A program made the translations under genes and the position numbers. A stretch of 64,000 nucleotides of DNA from Ramazzottius varieornatus. Taxonomy: Eukaryota > Tardigrada > Eutardigrada > Parachela > Ramazzottiidae. Positions 34,970 through 47,401 of the stretch are shown here, one piece after another. The stretch lies in the NCBI GenBank assembly GCA_001949185.1, contig BDGG01000006.1, positions 974,827 through 1,038,826 of the forward strand, read 5' to 3'. The notes under the pieces were generated by a model, which searched no databases, was not told the origin of the DNA, and worked only from the letters and a program-made list of their open reading frames with translations. Numbering within the stretch: position 1 is the stretch's first letter; every line of letters begins with the position of its first letter.

Positions 34970-37329
34970 TTTTCCACATATACGATTAGAGATCGAGAGC
35001 GAGGATGAGCGGACAAGAAGGGAAGAAGCAAGACATCCGAATAATCCGAAGGAAACCGAAACAAAAACTGGGGAAAACGTGAAACATTAAATATAAGAAA
35101 GTCCACTGACGGTTTGACCTTAAGGACACAGGGCGAACCCGCAGTCCCCGGGGCCTGTGGGGAATTCCAAATTTTCAGCTGAATTACTTTCTAGACCTGA
35201 TGTCGTTTCCAGGCCTACACTAGCTCCCGGCCTTAGGGTGCCGCGTCTAATATCGTATTTCGAAAGGAAAAAATTATCTTCGTCCATTGTTTGCTTAATA
35301 TCAACTCAGTTTTGTTGTTTCCTGCACCTGCATGTATAACCTTCGTCCGAGTCTGTCACAATTTATCATATTCATCCAGACCGTTATCCGGAGATATCTC
35401 TCTGCCCGGCTCTGCGGAGCTAGCTCGGCCCAGTTTGACAAGCCAGGCTCATCCGACCCAGCCTGGGGATCACATACTCCGCGGTTTTGAGGCGAGATTA
35501 TTCTTCGGAAAGGGTCGAACAACCTCGAATCCGTCTACTGACATAGTTCAATGTGTTCTCTACAAATTGGCCAGCGAGATTGACTTGATAACTTTTGTAG
35601 CCTTCGAGATATAAAATTATGAAATTGATTGGGTCAACCTGGAAGCCGCCTCTCAATAATCTTTCGGACAGAGTGACCAGGGATGCAAGGAATGCGGTTG
35701 CTGGCTTATCAGTCGGCAAGCTCTCTCGCTCGACTGGCCGTACCACAAAGAGATCTACACGAGCCGACTTGTCCGCAAGAGAAGAACGAATATCACAATT
35801 ATTCGCCAACTCGTTAGTTACCCAATGCTGCACTGCAGAACACAGATAAAATTTACCGTTGGAGCTGCATGAGCTGAACCCCACAGAATAGCATGATATC
35901 TGCTTTCTTACAATTTCACCCGTAGCCTTTTCGAGTTTTTCCGATTGTTCACTCGCGTATAGATGCGATATTCCGAAAGCTCAACAGCTTTTGTGGGAGC
36001 TTGAAACTCGTATGTTTTAACAAGACTTAGCTTTGAGGACTGCTGGAAAGGGTGTTTGACCAATATCAACTCCAGTACAGTGGGGTGACAATGTCACTAT
36101 GTTCCTGACCAAGAAACCAAAAGTTTTTTGACGTCACCAAAGACGCTAATTTAATGTTAAAGTTATCGTCACGACGTTAGATGATCAATGTAACGTCAAG
36201 CACTTTGGATGGTCGTCTTTGGCTTCTTGGCGTTCTGTTTTGTACCTGTTTGGTATCAAAATGTAGGAAATTCATAACTCTATTTTTCGATACCTAGCAG
36301 ATAACAGAAAAACTCGTGTGTATCACGCAGCATAAAATGCGGCAAGAGGGGGTGACATCTTGAGAAAATCGGCATTTTCCCGTTCCGCAGCCGAGACTAT
36401 GCCGCTTCAGTGCGACATCACAGCCGATGCTTTCCACCCCTTTCAGACGTCTTTGACTTTGAATCCTGCAGAAATGTTTCTTCATGACCTGCTGGGTATT
36501 AAACGACAGAAAAATCAATTCCCTACATTCTGATACGAAACAAGAGTGAAAAAAACCGTCAAGCTGCTGAGAATAATCGTTGTAGGCACATGACTTTGAA
36601 TTGGTCATGTACCGATATTCGGCAACGGAGCGAATAGTAGTTTGGCGTCATCGCGCTGCAGCCGTATACCCTCGACACAACGAATCTCAAGACAATGCAT
36701 TGTTTTTGTGTCTTGGTCTCGGTCAGAGGCCATCGTCACCTCCGCCGTACACAGTCTATTGAAACGAGATGAGACGGCAAGGGCTATAAAAGCCAAAATG
36801 ATGAAACAAGAGAATTATCTTCATCGAAATTCTTTTCCGAATCAAAACAGTTGTGTTCACAAAGTCTCAGTTCTGGAAACCGAGACTGATAAAAGTTGTC
36901 GAGAAACAGCCTTCCAAGATCCTTCTGTCTTGTCATTACTAAAACCGGCCGATCAATGTTGCAAGTCGCCGTTTGAGAAAACTGTCACTTCGTAAGCAGA
37001 CTATCACTTCGTATCTGTAAGTGCAGTACTCAGTGGCTCATGACCTAACGCACGAGTCGAGATACAACGCTACAAAACCACAATTGTATTTATGGGTCCA
37101 CAGCAACGCTGTTCTGCGTTTTTTCGCCTTGCATGTTGGTAAATTTTGGTATGACCATTACTCCAAAATACAGAAACTTCACACAGAAGCGTTTCCCTTC
37201 TCTCTATACGATTATTTGTCAGAAGAGCCTGGATGCTCGATAACTTCCCCTAAAGTAAGAGAACGCCCAGGTACTCGTAATGAAGGGGCGAAGAAAAAGC
37301 CGGCCGGTGGGGGAATGTTTTCAGGTTCG
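34970..37329. other. Intergenic region between GPATCH1 and the hAT element
   Basis: About 2.3 kb without a supported gene and without the hairpin family. It contains one TGACGTCA (36129-36136) and several short open frames, none with a recognisable domain. Confidence 0.45.
36129..36136. promoter_or_regulatory. TGACGTCA palindrome, intergenic
   Basis: A perfect CRE-type palindrome about 1.15 kb upstream of the GPATCH1 start, in otherwise featureless DNA. Confidence 0.3.
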
Positions 37330-40300
37330 CAGTGGGCCGGGCTATTGATGTTCTACTCGGGCAAAATGGCATCTAATATACTATTACTTACTATTCGCCA
37401 TCATTTTGAGTTCTACTTAATTGCTACTTAATATAGTAAAACTTCCGCCTGATCTAATTTACTTTACTATAGTAACTTCCGTTTAATCTCCGTAGTAAAA
37501 TATATTTTACTATTGAAAGCAAAGTTTCAGATCTTAGTAACAAGCCGCACTGGGTAAAAAATTACGAACCGCTTACAAATGTTACCGGGAGAACAGAGAC
37601 CTTAGTCATCGCGATCGGGCAAATACTCTGTATTTCGCAAAGAAAGTATTTTTCTTTCGAGATTGTGGCCGGCTAGTCTGTTTCCTTTCCCCATTGTTGC
37701 AGCTGAGCCAATGGAAAAAACTCTTTCCGGTGCACTCGAAGCAGCCGGTATGGCTAGAATGTCCAAAGCCACACGGCTCAGTAGAGGGAACTTTCCCGCA
37801 TTCTGTATCCAGAAGAGCTCTGAATTGTCATCAGTATTATCTTCCGTACTAGCAGGTAGACTGATATAAGTTTGGATTTCCAAATCAAACGGCGAATTAT
37901 GAGGTGCGACCTCCAAACTTGCAGCGACGAAAAAGTCCAAGTCATCGTCAGTGTTGAACTTCGAGGTGACATTCGGATCAGCAGGTTCAGGGAGTATGTC
38001 TGAGCAAAGAAAGTTTAGAATTTAGCGATAAACAAATTAAACTAATCAGCTGAACGGTCGAACGTGTACCTGAAATGATTTGTTCGTACCAATCACTGCT
38101 CTTTAGTGCGAGCCATCTGGAAGCAAGGCTCGCCACCCGATGTGGCAGAGTGAGGCGCAGTTTCTTGTGAAGAAAGGTGCTCGCAATGTACACTGCATCA
38201 AACTTCGGATCACGTTCATTGATCACGTATCCCAACACGCGAGATAATTCTGATTCCATCGCCAATATGACCTACAAAATACAAAAGCCTTTGCAACTTA
38301 ACGAAAAGAATCGAAACGAGTATAAAACGTTAATACCAAAAATAGATCACATAGCGCACAAGAACACCTACTTGATCGAACGGGTTATCGAGGTGGAAGC
38401 TAGAGAAGTCCAGCTTTGATAATGCATCACGGATGCATTCCAAATGTCGAACCAGCCCGTTGATGTAGAAGTGGACCCGATGAATAGTTGCCTCCTTATC
38501 AGCGCTCAGCTTATCCGTAACCTGCGATCGGAAAGAAACATCGGCATACAAATTCGATTGTAAATGTCTAGCCACAGCTGTACTGTGACACGTACAGTGT
38601 TAAATTTGTCCAATAGTTTTATTATATATCTGATGATAACCCATTCTCCCGGTGTAAGACCTGGAATCTTCAGGTGCCGTGCCATGATTTCTTTTACGGA
38701 ATCTTGTACTAGATCCAGGCGCTTAAGAAACAGCAAAGTTGAATTCCATCGAGTTGAGACATCAGCAATCAAAGTCAGGTTCGTGGCTTTGATGAGTTCG
38801 CCGGTAGCAACGGTGGACATTCTGAATGTCTTCACTATGACTCGGGCTTTCCTGATGATGGGCTTCAGCATCTCGTCTTTCTCAAAAACACGAACAGCCG
38901 TCTGCAAACGATGGATAGTACAGCTGTGGCGCTCAATTCTGAAAAGCGAAAAAAAAACGTTATCATTCAGTTGGTGAAGTAGGATCACATGCCTAACTTC
39001 TAGATGTTTATAAGATTTATGGCTCTGAAATGGAAAACATTACCTTCCGTCGAGCTCCCTGTCGCACTGCTCTGCAAACTGCATGTATTCGTCAACTTCT
39101 TCTACTACATTGGCCTCTTCTGTGTCATCGGCGGTCACTGTTACACCCTCTTCATCCTCGTCCGATTCGTTATGACTGTCTGAACCATTTGAGTCAACGA
39201 AGGCTTTGAAAGCGGCTACCATGTTCGATCCGTTGTCGGTCACTATGGCGGATATCTTGGAAGGTGCAATATCCCATTCAGCCAGAATATCCATTGTAAG
39301 TTTGAACAGCCGAGCAGCAGTGTGTGGAGGTGGAAAGGTGCGACAAGCCAGTGTCATTCGTCGCATAACTTTGGAGTGAGGATCGTACAGGCGAGCAGTC
39401 ATTCCAAGTTTGGATTCAGTCATTCCACGCTTCGTCCAAATATCTGTAATGAAATAAGTACACGTTAAACATTAACGAATGTTAATTTTGTCAAATGAAC
39501 CTTCGAAGGAGAACAGTCCTACCTGCTGACAAGGAAATCTTTCGACCACGACGCAGTACAAATTTCATGTTGGTCAGCAGCTGCTTGTAGACTTTGTCCA
39601 TCTCGGTATTCACAGCTTTTCTACCGAACGCAGGCGATCGAGGGTCATGTTTCATGAAGACACGTTGAGTCGCAGGATTGGCACAGAGTGTTGGCGTCGC
39701 GGTGGTACGTAAACACCACAATGCACGTTCGCGTAGGACAGCTCGATATCTGCAATAAGGAACGAAATGCGATGAATAGATTAATTATCAGTCACCAGCC
39801 AGCAACAGAAAAATGAAATCAATCTTACTTGAAACTTCCTTCCTCGTACGGATGTGAAGACTCAAAGCTGAGTTTAGGCTGGATCATCGTCACGCTTGAT
39901 TCCTGCTGCTTGCTTTTCTCGACATCTTTGCGACATTTCTCCTGCTCTTCATATTTTCCATAAGCCTGAGGATGATGATTTCTGAGGTGAGCCACAGCAT
40001 TTCCAGTGTTACCGGCAGGCTTGACTTCATGTAGGCAGTATTGGCATGTACGACTACCTATCTCGACATCTTCGGTGTAGTGTTGCCATACTGCAGATGC
40101 TCTCTTTGGGCCACCAAGTCGTTTGTGCTTCACGTTAGCAACCGAAGACGACGTTGATGAGCACTGAGGACTAGGAACAGGCGGATCATCATCCGCAGAG
40201 TCCGAAACGTCATCATCAGTAATGTTGATCACTGCTGGGCTGACTACGGCTTCCTTGGTGGGAGCAGAAAATTTTCCATTCCCGGCTGGAGGCTTCTTCA

Positions 40301-40876
40301 GAACGCGTTGTGTCTTCCCTTTGGTCGGTAAAGGCATGGCTGATGAGTAGCTATGGGATAGGTCCTACCTAATCATAAGCAAACTAGAAGGACGCAAAAA
40401 AAACTAGCCGATCATTCCATATTGAGCTTTCAGCAAAACACAAATAATTCGAATCTCCGCCATCACGCACCGGCAAACCGTCAATCCAGCTCGTCTAAGG
40501 AGTACAGAGTATGTAGGCGCATGGCCATCTTGTGTTAGCCCTACGAAGCCAACTTCTGCTGACATAGGGGCGGGATATGCGGTGTGCGCTGTCTTCTGGG
40601 CGTTGCCCCAGATATCAGGGCGCCTACTATAGTACGTCAGTGCGCGCTTCAGACGTATTATACTATATTTTAATATCGTAAACGCTTGATCGAATGTTAC
40701 TATAATATCTCGGTTTCCGTTGTGACTTACTTTACTATTAATTTTCTGTGTCGCAGTCCAGTGCATTCACTTAATATTACTTACTATAGTATATGCTAAA
40801 AGCATCTACTTTCACATACTTTAATATACTTTTACTATAGTAGAACATCACTAGGCCGAGCCCCCGCGGCCCACTG
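37330..40876 (-). mobile_element. hAT-superfamily DNA transposon, apparently complete
   Basis: Bounded by inverted termini: CAGTGGGCCG at 37330-37339 and its complement ending at 40876, with a second conserved block TGATGTTCTACT some bases further in on both sides. The CAG...CTG ends are typical of hAT elements. Subterminal regions are full of short TACTATAGTA-like palindromes, likely transposase-binding repeats. The 8-bp flanks (left CAGGTTCG, right CTCAACGA) do not match, so no target-site duplication is visible. The element holds one seven-exon transposase gene on the minus strand and lies between GPATCH1 and COQ3-like copy C. Confidence 0.8.
37602..40337 (-). CDS. hAT transposase (BED zinc finger, hAT dimerisation domain)
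   Basis: Seven exons: 40337-39829, 39749-39523, 39443-39044, 38938-38596, 38521-38372, 38271-38070 and 37999-37602; 742 residues with no internal stop or frameshift once spliced. Domains: a BED-type finger near residue 75 (WQHYTED, then CQYC and HLRNHH), the first RNase-H-like strand ending in the D-I-W block, a conserved TDNGSNM motif, an acidic insertion, the STRWNSTLL segment, and the C-terminal hAT dimerisation region (FPLLSRVALDILAIPAASSAPERVFS). The fourth intron is only about 74 nt. The intact frame suggests recent activity or domestication; sequence alone cannot separate them. Confidence 0.88.
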
Positions 40877-41026
40877 CTCAACGACTCCTTTGAATTTTCT
40901 TTCCACTTCTCCGTCGCCGCAAAGTGCAAGCAGCAAGCCTCTACCCTCTAGAATTTCTGACGTCTAGCTGTTCTCACGGCTTCGGTGCACCGACCTACGA
41001 TGGAATGGAAACGAGACGCGCGGAGT

Positions 41027-42326
41027 ATGAGCGGTGCGAAACCGCACCTAATTGACAAAAAGAAGATCTTAGTAAGTTGAAAATGTTCTGATTATACTTT
41101 GCTCCGCTGATTGACTTGATCGAGTACTGCAGCTTTCACTTCCGGTTCGTTTTAGCGAGCAGTGCTGTCCCGATTCATCATCTGGCTGACCATTCCACTT
41201 CGCATTTTCCGAGAACTTAACGATTGGTTCAGTCCTCCAACACCTTTGCGTAACGCCACAGCGAACGTCAGTCACTCGAATGGAAAGGATCATTCAGTTG
41301 ACCGTGCCCAAGAGCAGCTGTGGCGAGAGCAGGCTGACCACGACGAATGGTGGACACCTGGGTCCAGCATGTCCACGCTGAAACTCTTCAACCCTTTGCG
41401 TGTCCGACTAATTGCCGAAGCATACTTGAAAGAAACATTGGGATTGGAGAACTCATGGGAGCAGGCTTTTCACAGGGATGAACGTCCACTGAGTGGTGCG
41501 CGGATCTGTGACGTCGGGTGCGGCGGCGGTATTTTGACGGAAGCCCTGGCGGAAGCTGGAGCCTCCGTGGTCGGCATAGGTCCGTACTCTTTCGAATCTC
41601 CTGACCAATTTCTGAAGGATTAGTGTTTGCAGATATGATGGCTCCTGCGATTGGGATAGCGAAGCGACATTGGCATGATACACACGGAAGTGAGGTATGA
41701 CGTAACTGACATGACCTCACATCACAGAATACTGTATGCAGTAGCATAATATAACACTTATGATTGGATATGACATGACAAATCTTACACATGTTCAGTA
41801 CTAACTTATTTTAAGTTAGAGGGCAACTTAAAGCGATGGTTTCTCTTTGGTACAGTATCAAAGGTTCATTTTTTAGGACTCGACGCTGGCTCCGGAATAC
41901 ATCTGCAAACCTTTGGCAACCTTCGCCGAAGACCAGGCAAGGTCTTTTGACGTGGTAGTCTGTTCGGAGGTGCTGGAGCACGTGTCGAACCCGCAGGAGT
42001 TCGCGGCGATGTGCTGCCAGCTGGTTCGTCCCGGCGGTTGCGTCATCTTCACGACCATGAACCGCACAATCTACTCGCTGTTGTTTTTTATGGTTCTGGT
42101 AGAAGATATTCTGGGTTTGATTCCCCGATGGCTTCATCGTTTGTACCTTTGCGTGAAACCAGAAGAGATCGAACAGGTGACAAACCGAATGGGCTTCGAG
42201 ACGCTGAAGCTGAAAGGCGTTTTGTGGTACCCTTCGAAGCTGTCTTTGTCTATGGAAGAAAACCTAAGATGCTCCTTGATGAGTTTCACTGGTCTTGGAT
42301 ACGCTTTGGTTGCGAAAAGACATTAG
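41027..42326 (+). CDS. COQ3-like SAM methyltransferase, copy C
   Basis: Exons 41027-41071, 41156-41579, 41633-41694 and 41877-42326; 326 residues. Motif I is canonical (ARICDVGCGGGILTEAL), followed by VVGI, DMMAPAIG, FDVVVCSEVLEHV, RPGGCVIFTTMNRT, a hydrophobic patch (IYSLLFFMVLVEDILGLIP), KPEEIEQVTNRMGF and FTGLGYALVAKR. The N-terminus has the same IIWLTIPLRIFREL helix as copy B. The first three introns match copy B in place and phase; the last intron of B is absent here. Of the three it looks the most conserved. It sits just downstream of the hAT element, whose right end is 150 bp from the start codon. Family role: ubiquinone O-methylation; specific substrate unproven. Confidence 0.9.
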
Positions 42327-43021
42327 GTTCACGCGATAGTCCTGTTTGATTTTCGTTCTGGCTCTTTCATTTACTGTGGGCTTTCTGCGTGATTTTTTCG
42401 ATTGTACTAGTTTTCTGTACGATATTTTCTACTGTAAGGAAAAGAGATTTAATATCATGGTGTGGTTAGAGTAACAAGTCGGCGGTGTCCGCCGGCGATA
42501 AGATGAAATGAGGAATAAGTACAAAATGTGGAATTAAATTGTGGCGAACGGTGGAGCTTCGCTCAATCAAGTCAAAATCAACGATATTTTTGGCCGGGAT
42601 GGAAACTAATTTTGTTGTTGGCTGCTTCGTCATTCGGAATGGAGCTTCCTTCGCATTCAAGTTTAATGCGGTTATCTAACAAAGCCTCTCTGGGATTATA
42701 TCTTGTGGAGCCTCCCCGGAGACGGTTGAGGACTTATTTGCAGGTTATACTTTGTCTTACTGCGTCTTGATTTCCCCCGTTAGTCAGCGCTTCCTCCAGC
42801 CAGTGCAAGCGGAGCGGTGAGCCTCAATAGGCCAGTTTAACTCTTTCTTCGCACGATGGCTGCGTTTTTGTCAACATCTCGTCGCGCTGATTTTTTGCAG
42901 GGAAGCGTTATGGATTTGTGAGACTGCCAGAATGATGTACGCGCAGAGATGAAAGACGAGACGTGCGTGGAAGACAGTTTTTGAGCACAGCTGTTTCCTA
43001 TTCTGCCAGGTGGATACTACG
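42327..43021. other. Interval between COQ3-like C and the EXD3-like gene
   Basis: Contains the 3' flank of COQ3-like C and the leader of the next gene. An acceptor at 43009 (TTCTGCCAG) lies 12 bases before the EXD3-like ATG, so at least one noncoding 5' exon is expected in this interval. Confidence 0.45.
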
Positions 43022-46000
43022 ATGCAATCAAGCAATCCACGACGCGGTCGTGGCTTCGGACGAGGCCGTGCTGGCTACCGTGGCGGCTATCGTGGTAACC
43101 AGATGGCTCCATCGTTTTCTGGATCTACTGGACCTTCTCCTGCTTTCGCGACGCAGCCTTCGCCTTCCCTAGTGTGTCCACCCGGTAGCATCACCACTAT
43201 TTGGAATCCTTCCATTTCGGCGCTTCCATCTGGTCTCGCTTCCAGCACGGTCTATACCTCGGCGAGTGTCCCTCTGCCGCACAACAGCCGTAATTTACGT
43301 CCTGTTTACGATCCGCTATCGACGTATCCTACTCCCAGCGGAAGCTACTTTCCCTCCAGGCACAATTACCCAGCGATTCAGCACAACAACGATCCTAGTC
43401 AGTTTCCGCTGCTGTCGATACCAAATGGACAGTCCAATTTCCGTCAGGTTAACCAGCAGACAGTACCGCAGCCACCATATCAATCAATGGTCTACCATCA
43501 GATGCCTGCTGGGCCGGAAACAGCTGGAGGCGGTGTTTACACAGTGGGAGGGCTTACTCATCAGCCTTCGGTACTGGTCCACTCCTGTAGTACCAACCAG
43601 TCGCAAATGCCGTTTCACCAACCTGCATACAGAACTAACCAACCACGACCGTCGGGCAGTGGCCAGCAGTTTCATCAGGGGAACGCCAGGAACCAACCGA
43701 ACATGGCGTACTCCACCGTCACAGCTGGTGCCCCATCCGTCATTTCTTACAATCCCAACACGATCCACATCGACTTGTCGGGGATGAATCGTCCCAACGG
43801 CATCATCCAGCATACTCCTCGTCCGCAGTACGCGATCAACAGCAACAATAGTCCGAAAGCTGTTTCCACCACAGTGCTACCTTTCGCCCACCGTCCTCCA
43901 GATTGCTGGCCTAGACCAGCTAGCCAGAGCCAGACTCTGCCGTCTCAGCCTCTCCCTTTCGACTCACGTCTTCCCCAACAGGCTTCGCACGGACTTGTTC
44001 CGTATCAGTACGGACCAGCACAGACGCAAACGTGGAACGCAAATGGGGCGAATTTCCAGCAGATATCGGTCCAAGCAGGCTGCTCGAACCCGCAGTTCCA
44101 ACCTCAAGTAATAAAACAAAGTTTCCGACCTTCACTTGTGCACTCTGAAATGCTCAAAAATCTTTCACAAACGCGCGAAAGGTTTTTGTTTCCTGCTTAT
44201 TGGTAAACGGTTGATTCCGGGTGTCCGACTAGAAACTTTTACTACATTTGTTTGGTAGTTCGTCACACAAACCCGACAAGGTTGTTTTCCCAGGTGGTGC
44301 ACATTTTCAGTATTATTGGCTGACAGCATGCGTCACTGGAAAAGATGGTCTTGTCGAGAATGTTCACTCAGATCCTATTTGCATTGTTTCCATGATTTTA
44401 TTCCTTCCAGCTTCAGCCACAACACTCCCAAGACACTTACTCCCCGCAACCCGCTCCTCCCTATCAGTATTCCAGTCAACTTCAGTTCCACGGTAATGTT
44501 CAGATACCGTTCGTACAGCCGCATTACTCGGGTCAGTACAGCAACGGATCGAGCAACTTACGGTTCGTCGACGGCTACTCGCGTCCCATGATTCCGACAG
44601 ACCTGAACAATCCCCAGTCGCAACGTGCCATCAAGAACTTCACACCGGAACAGCTGATCGATATGAGGTGGTTCCGCGAAGCAGCGGTCAAGATCACCAG
44701 CTGCAAGCAACAGGACCAGTTCTCTCTCGCCACCATTGCTCATCCTCTCTTGTGTTCCGGTGACACGCACTTGCTCGAGAAATATGTCCAGAACTCACCT
44801 GATTTGCAGGTTCAGCTGCTGGAAATGCTGGAGCGACTCTTCTCTGACAGAAACTACATCCAGGAAATTTACCAGGTACAAAACGACTTTTCCTGCAGCG
44901 CGTATCATACGCTTTGGATTAGGTGCATAATTATGACTTCAAAGTTTTGCACAAGTTGTATGGGGCTCCATGACGTCATAAGGCTGGTTTTGAGACTTCC
45001 TGTTTGTTTAATATTTCCAACTGCCGAAGACTTATAATTACCGTCATCTGTAGCTTTCGCGAGCCTTACTTTGAGGTTATGAAGCCGTTATGGAATGGGA
45101 ATGTATTGAACGGAGTTCGTGGTTCTTTTCAGGACTATGGAACGGATTACTGCAACCAGAACCGATGCGTGTTGAGCATTCAACGGATAAAGAAGCTGGC
45201 CACGCAGTGGCTGAATCGTTTCTACGCCGATCCCGCCATCATTTCCTCCATCTACCTTGACAAGTGCCAAGCTGCCCTGGCCTACCTGATCAAGAACACG
45301 GATGCTGACTCCATCAGCTACGAAGCCTGGCTGGAGAACGTCGAAGACCTCGTTAAGCCATTTCCTGACCGCCTCAAGTCCTTCGCACTTCACCAACTGT
45401 ACAAAAAGCACAAGCTGTACCATCTGACAGACCTCATGGAAAGCTGGGGCTGGAACATGTGGGAAGGGCGGACTATCCCTGAGTTACAGCAGTACGCGGC
45501 TGCCACACAAGTAGCTCAAGCAGAGAAAGCACCAAAGGTACGTTTGACCGTCAGAAACGCAGTTTGGACTTTACATACCGGTACGTGTCGTGGACCCCTA
45601 GCACAGACCTGAGTCGGGGCTCACAGCACGGTTCTGCTTTTGGTGTGGGGTTTTTGGCACGGCTTTGTCATGGGGCCGTGTCGTACATCCCTGACTGGCT
45701 TAGATGTGCTTGCGGATGGCTGATCTGTTAATACTTTGGTGGCTGGTTGCAGGTTTACCATGAATGTGGGCTGGCCAGGGAAGCCATCGAATGGGTAGAC
45801 ACGCTCGAATATTTCCACGCCGCGCTGACAGCGATTGAGGAAGAGGAAGACTGCGTGATAGGGCTGGACTGTGAATGGAACTCGAGTAGGACAGGGTTTG
45901 AAGACAGCTCGCTGGCGTTGTTGCAGGTGGCCAGCAGGAACAAGTGTTACCTGTTAGATGTCCATACGCTGAAACACGAAGCGACGGAAGGGGACTGGGG

Positions 46001-47039
46001 CCACTTGGCCAACGTCCTGAGGAGTCCGACCATCCGCAAACTCGGTTTCGATTTCGGCCAAGACTCTCAAATGCTCAAACCCTTCTTGCCAAGACAGCCC
46101 AATGGCTTCTCTCCGCAAGAAAACAATGTGATTGACATGAAGTCGGCGATCGAATGTATCGTTCGTGAAATTCCAGATTTATTCAGTAAGTCTGATCTTC
46201 GCTCATACGAAATTTGGCAGACAGCACATTTCTTTTCTTCGGTAGTGAGCAAAGACGGTGAAGATCCGCAGATCATTCTAGAAATGCGCTTCGCCCTGGC
46301 CTCAGTAGTTGAGCTGCTCTTTGGAGCTCCGCTGATGAAGACTGAACGAATGTCCAACTGGGAGAGGCGCCCTCTTCGAGAAGCTCAGATCATCTACGCA
46401 GCCACCGACGCCCACTGTCTCTTGCAGGTCTACGACTACCTCACGGAGCTTTGTCAAGCTCGAAACGTTCAGTTCCCTCCGAAAAGTATGCTGAGACCGT
46501 CCAAACAAGCCAAGAAAGATTTCAAGGTTCAAAACGGTAAGAAGACTCGGATGGGAGCTCGGCAAACAGACTCGACAAGATCATTTTTCCAAGTAGCGCA
46601 CATTTCCAGTGTCATCGGCTAGAAGCTTGCGTCACTTGGGAAAACGATCTTTTTGAGTTCCCAAGTGGCCCACGTTTTCATTGTTATTGGCTGAACGTGT
46701 GCGCCACTTCGGGAAACGACTTTGTCGAGCTTTTCGTAAGGGTTCCAGTTGTGAAAGTCAATGGAAGTGGTTCCGATTTCAGGTTCAGGCTTAAATCCCA
46801 CGGTACTCGATCTGGAAACCGAAGTGGATTCCGGTATCCTCGACGGTGCTCCCGCTCCTTCCTCCCCACGAGCAGATGAGTCGTTCTCACTGGGAGTGGA
46901 TCAGCCGGACTGGACGGCGGAAATCACCTTCAGCTCAAATGAGTCGGGAAATTCGTATAATGATCCGTCGCCCACGCAGCTGGCAGTACCGATCGGGCAT
47001 AACTTGAATGAGGTTCCTAGTGATCTTATAGCCACCTGA
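43022..47039 (+). CDS. 3'-5' exonuclease of the EXD3 / mut-7 / Nibbler family
   Basis: Exons 43022-44107, 44411-44875, 45133-45537,45753-46185, 46282-46536 and 46783-47039; 966 residues. Nibbler trims 3' ends of miRNAs and piRNAs in flies; worm MUT-7 acts in transposon and germline RNA silencing. The DEDDy nuclease occupies roughly residues 685-860: GLDCEWN (two acidic ligands, near 691 and 693), KLGFDFGQDSQ, and YAATDAHCLL. A helical region upstream (about 390-650) matches the N-terminal domain of Nibbler. No Mut7-C domain is visible, as in fly Nibbler. The first 360 residues are a Pro/Gln/Asn/Ser-rich extension beginning with an RG-rich stretch (RGRGFGRGRAGYRGGYRG). The fourth intron (96 nt, 46186-46281) is a multiple of three and open, so a longer isoform is possible. 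Introns 1 and 5 carry hairpins. Confidence 0.9.
44261..44368. repeat. Hairpin (EXD3-like intron 1)
   Basis: Single element with outer arms ACACAAACCCGACAAG / CTTGTCGAGAATG. Confidence 0.75.
44971..44978. promoter_or_regulatory. TGACGTCA palindrome in EXD3-like intron 2
   Basis: Perfect CRE-type palindrome inside an intron; no evidence of function beyond the sequence. Confidence 0.25.
46552..46740. repeat. Double hairpin (EXD3-like intron 5)
   Basis: Begins GGGAGCTCGGCAAACAG; two hairpins, ends GTCGAGCTTTTCG. Confidence 0.8.
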
Positions 47040-47271
47040 ATAAGAGATTTTCCCTGTGGCGCCTTCTTGTTTCGAGTTCTCGAAACTTTTCGTTTGATAT
47101 ATGGGAGATTGGTCAAAGAGTGGAAATGTTATATGGTTGTCGGGACATTCACTTGAATGTCTATCGGATGGGGAGTTTTATAGAGTGAAAACTATTCTCA
47201 TCATTTGTGTGTGCTTTGTAAAAACAACGCGTATTGCACATGGGTTAAGGCCGTAGCGAACCGGTCCGCAA

Positions 47272-47279
47272 TGACGTCA
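47272..47279. promoter_or_regulatory. TGACGTCA palindrome upstream of the CAT gene (1)
   Basis: First of three perfect CRE-type palindromes within 740 bp. Confidence 0.45.
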
Positions 47280-47393
47280 GCTATCTTGAAGTTGAAATGC
47301 TACTTCACGTGTAGGTTGTTCGTGCGGATAGCTCATGACGCCATGACCTACACGGCTGTAAGCAACTCAGAACTGTACGGGCCGTGGACATCG

Positions 47394-47401
47394 TGACGTC
47401 A
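47394..47401. promoter_or_regulatory. TGACGTCA palindrome upstream of the CAT gene (2)
   Basis: Second perfect copy, 122 bp after the first. Confidence 0.45.

Noticed and set aside
35498-35884. 128-codon minus-strand frame between GPATCH1 and the hAT element
   Set aside because: No family match that I recognise and no supporting splice pattern.
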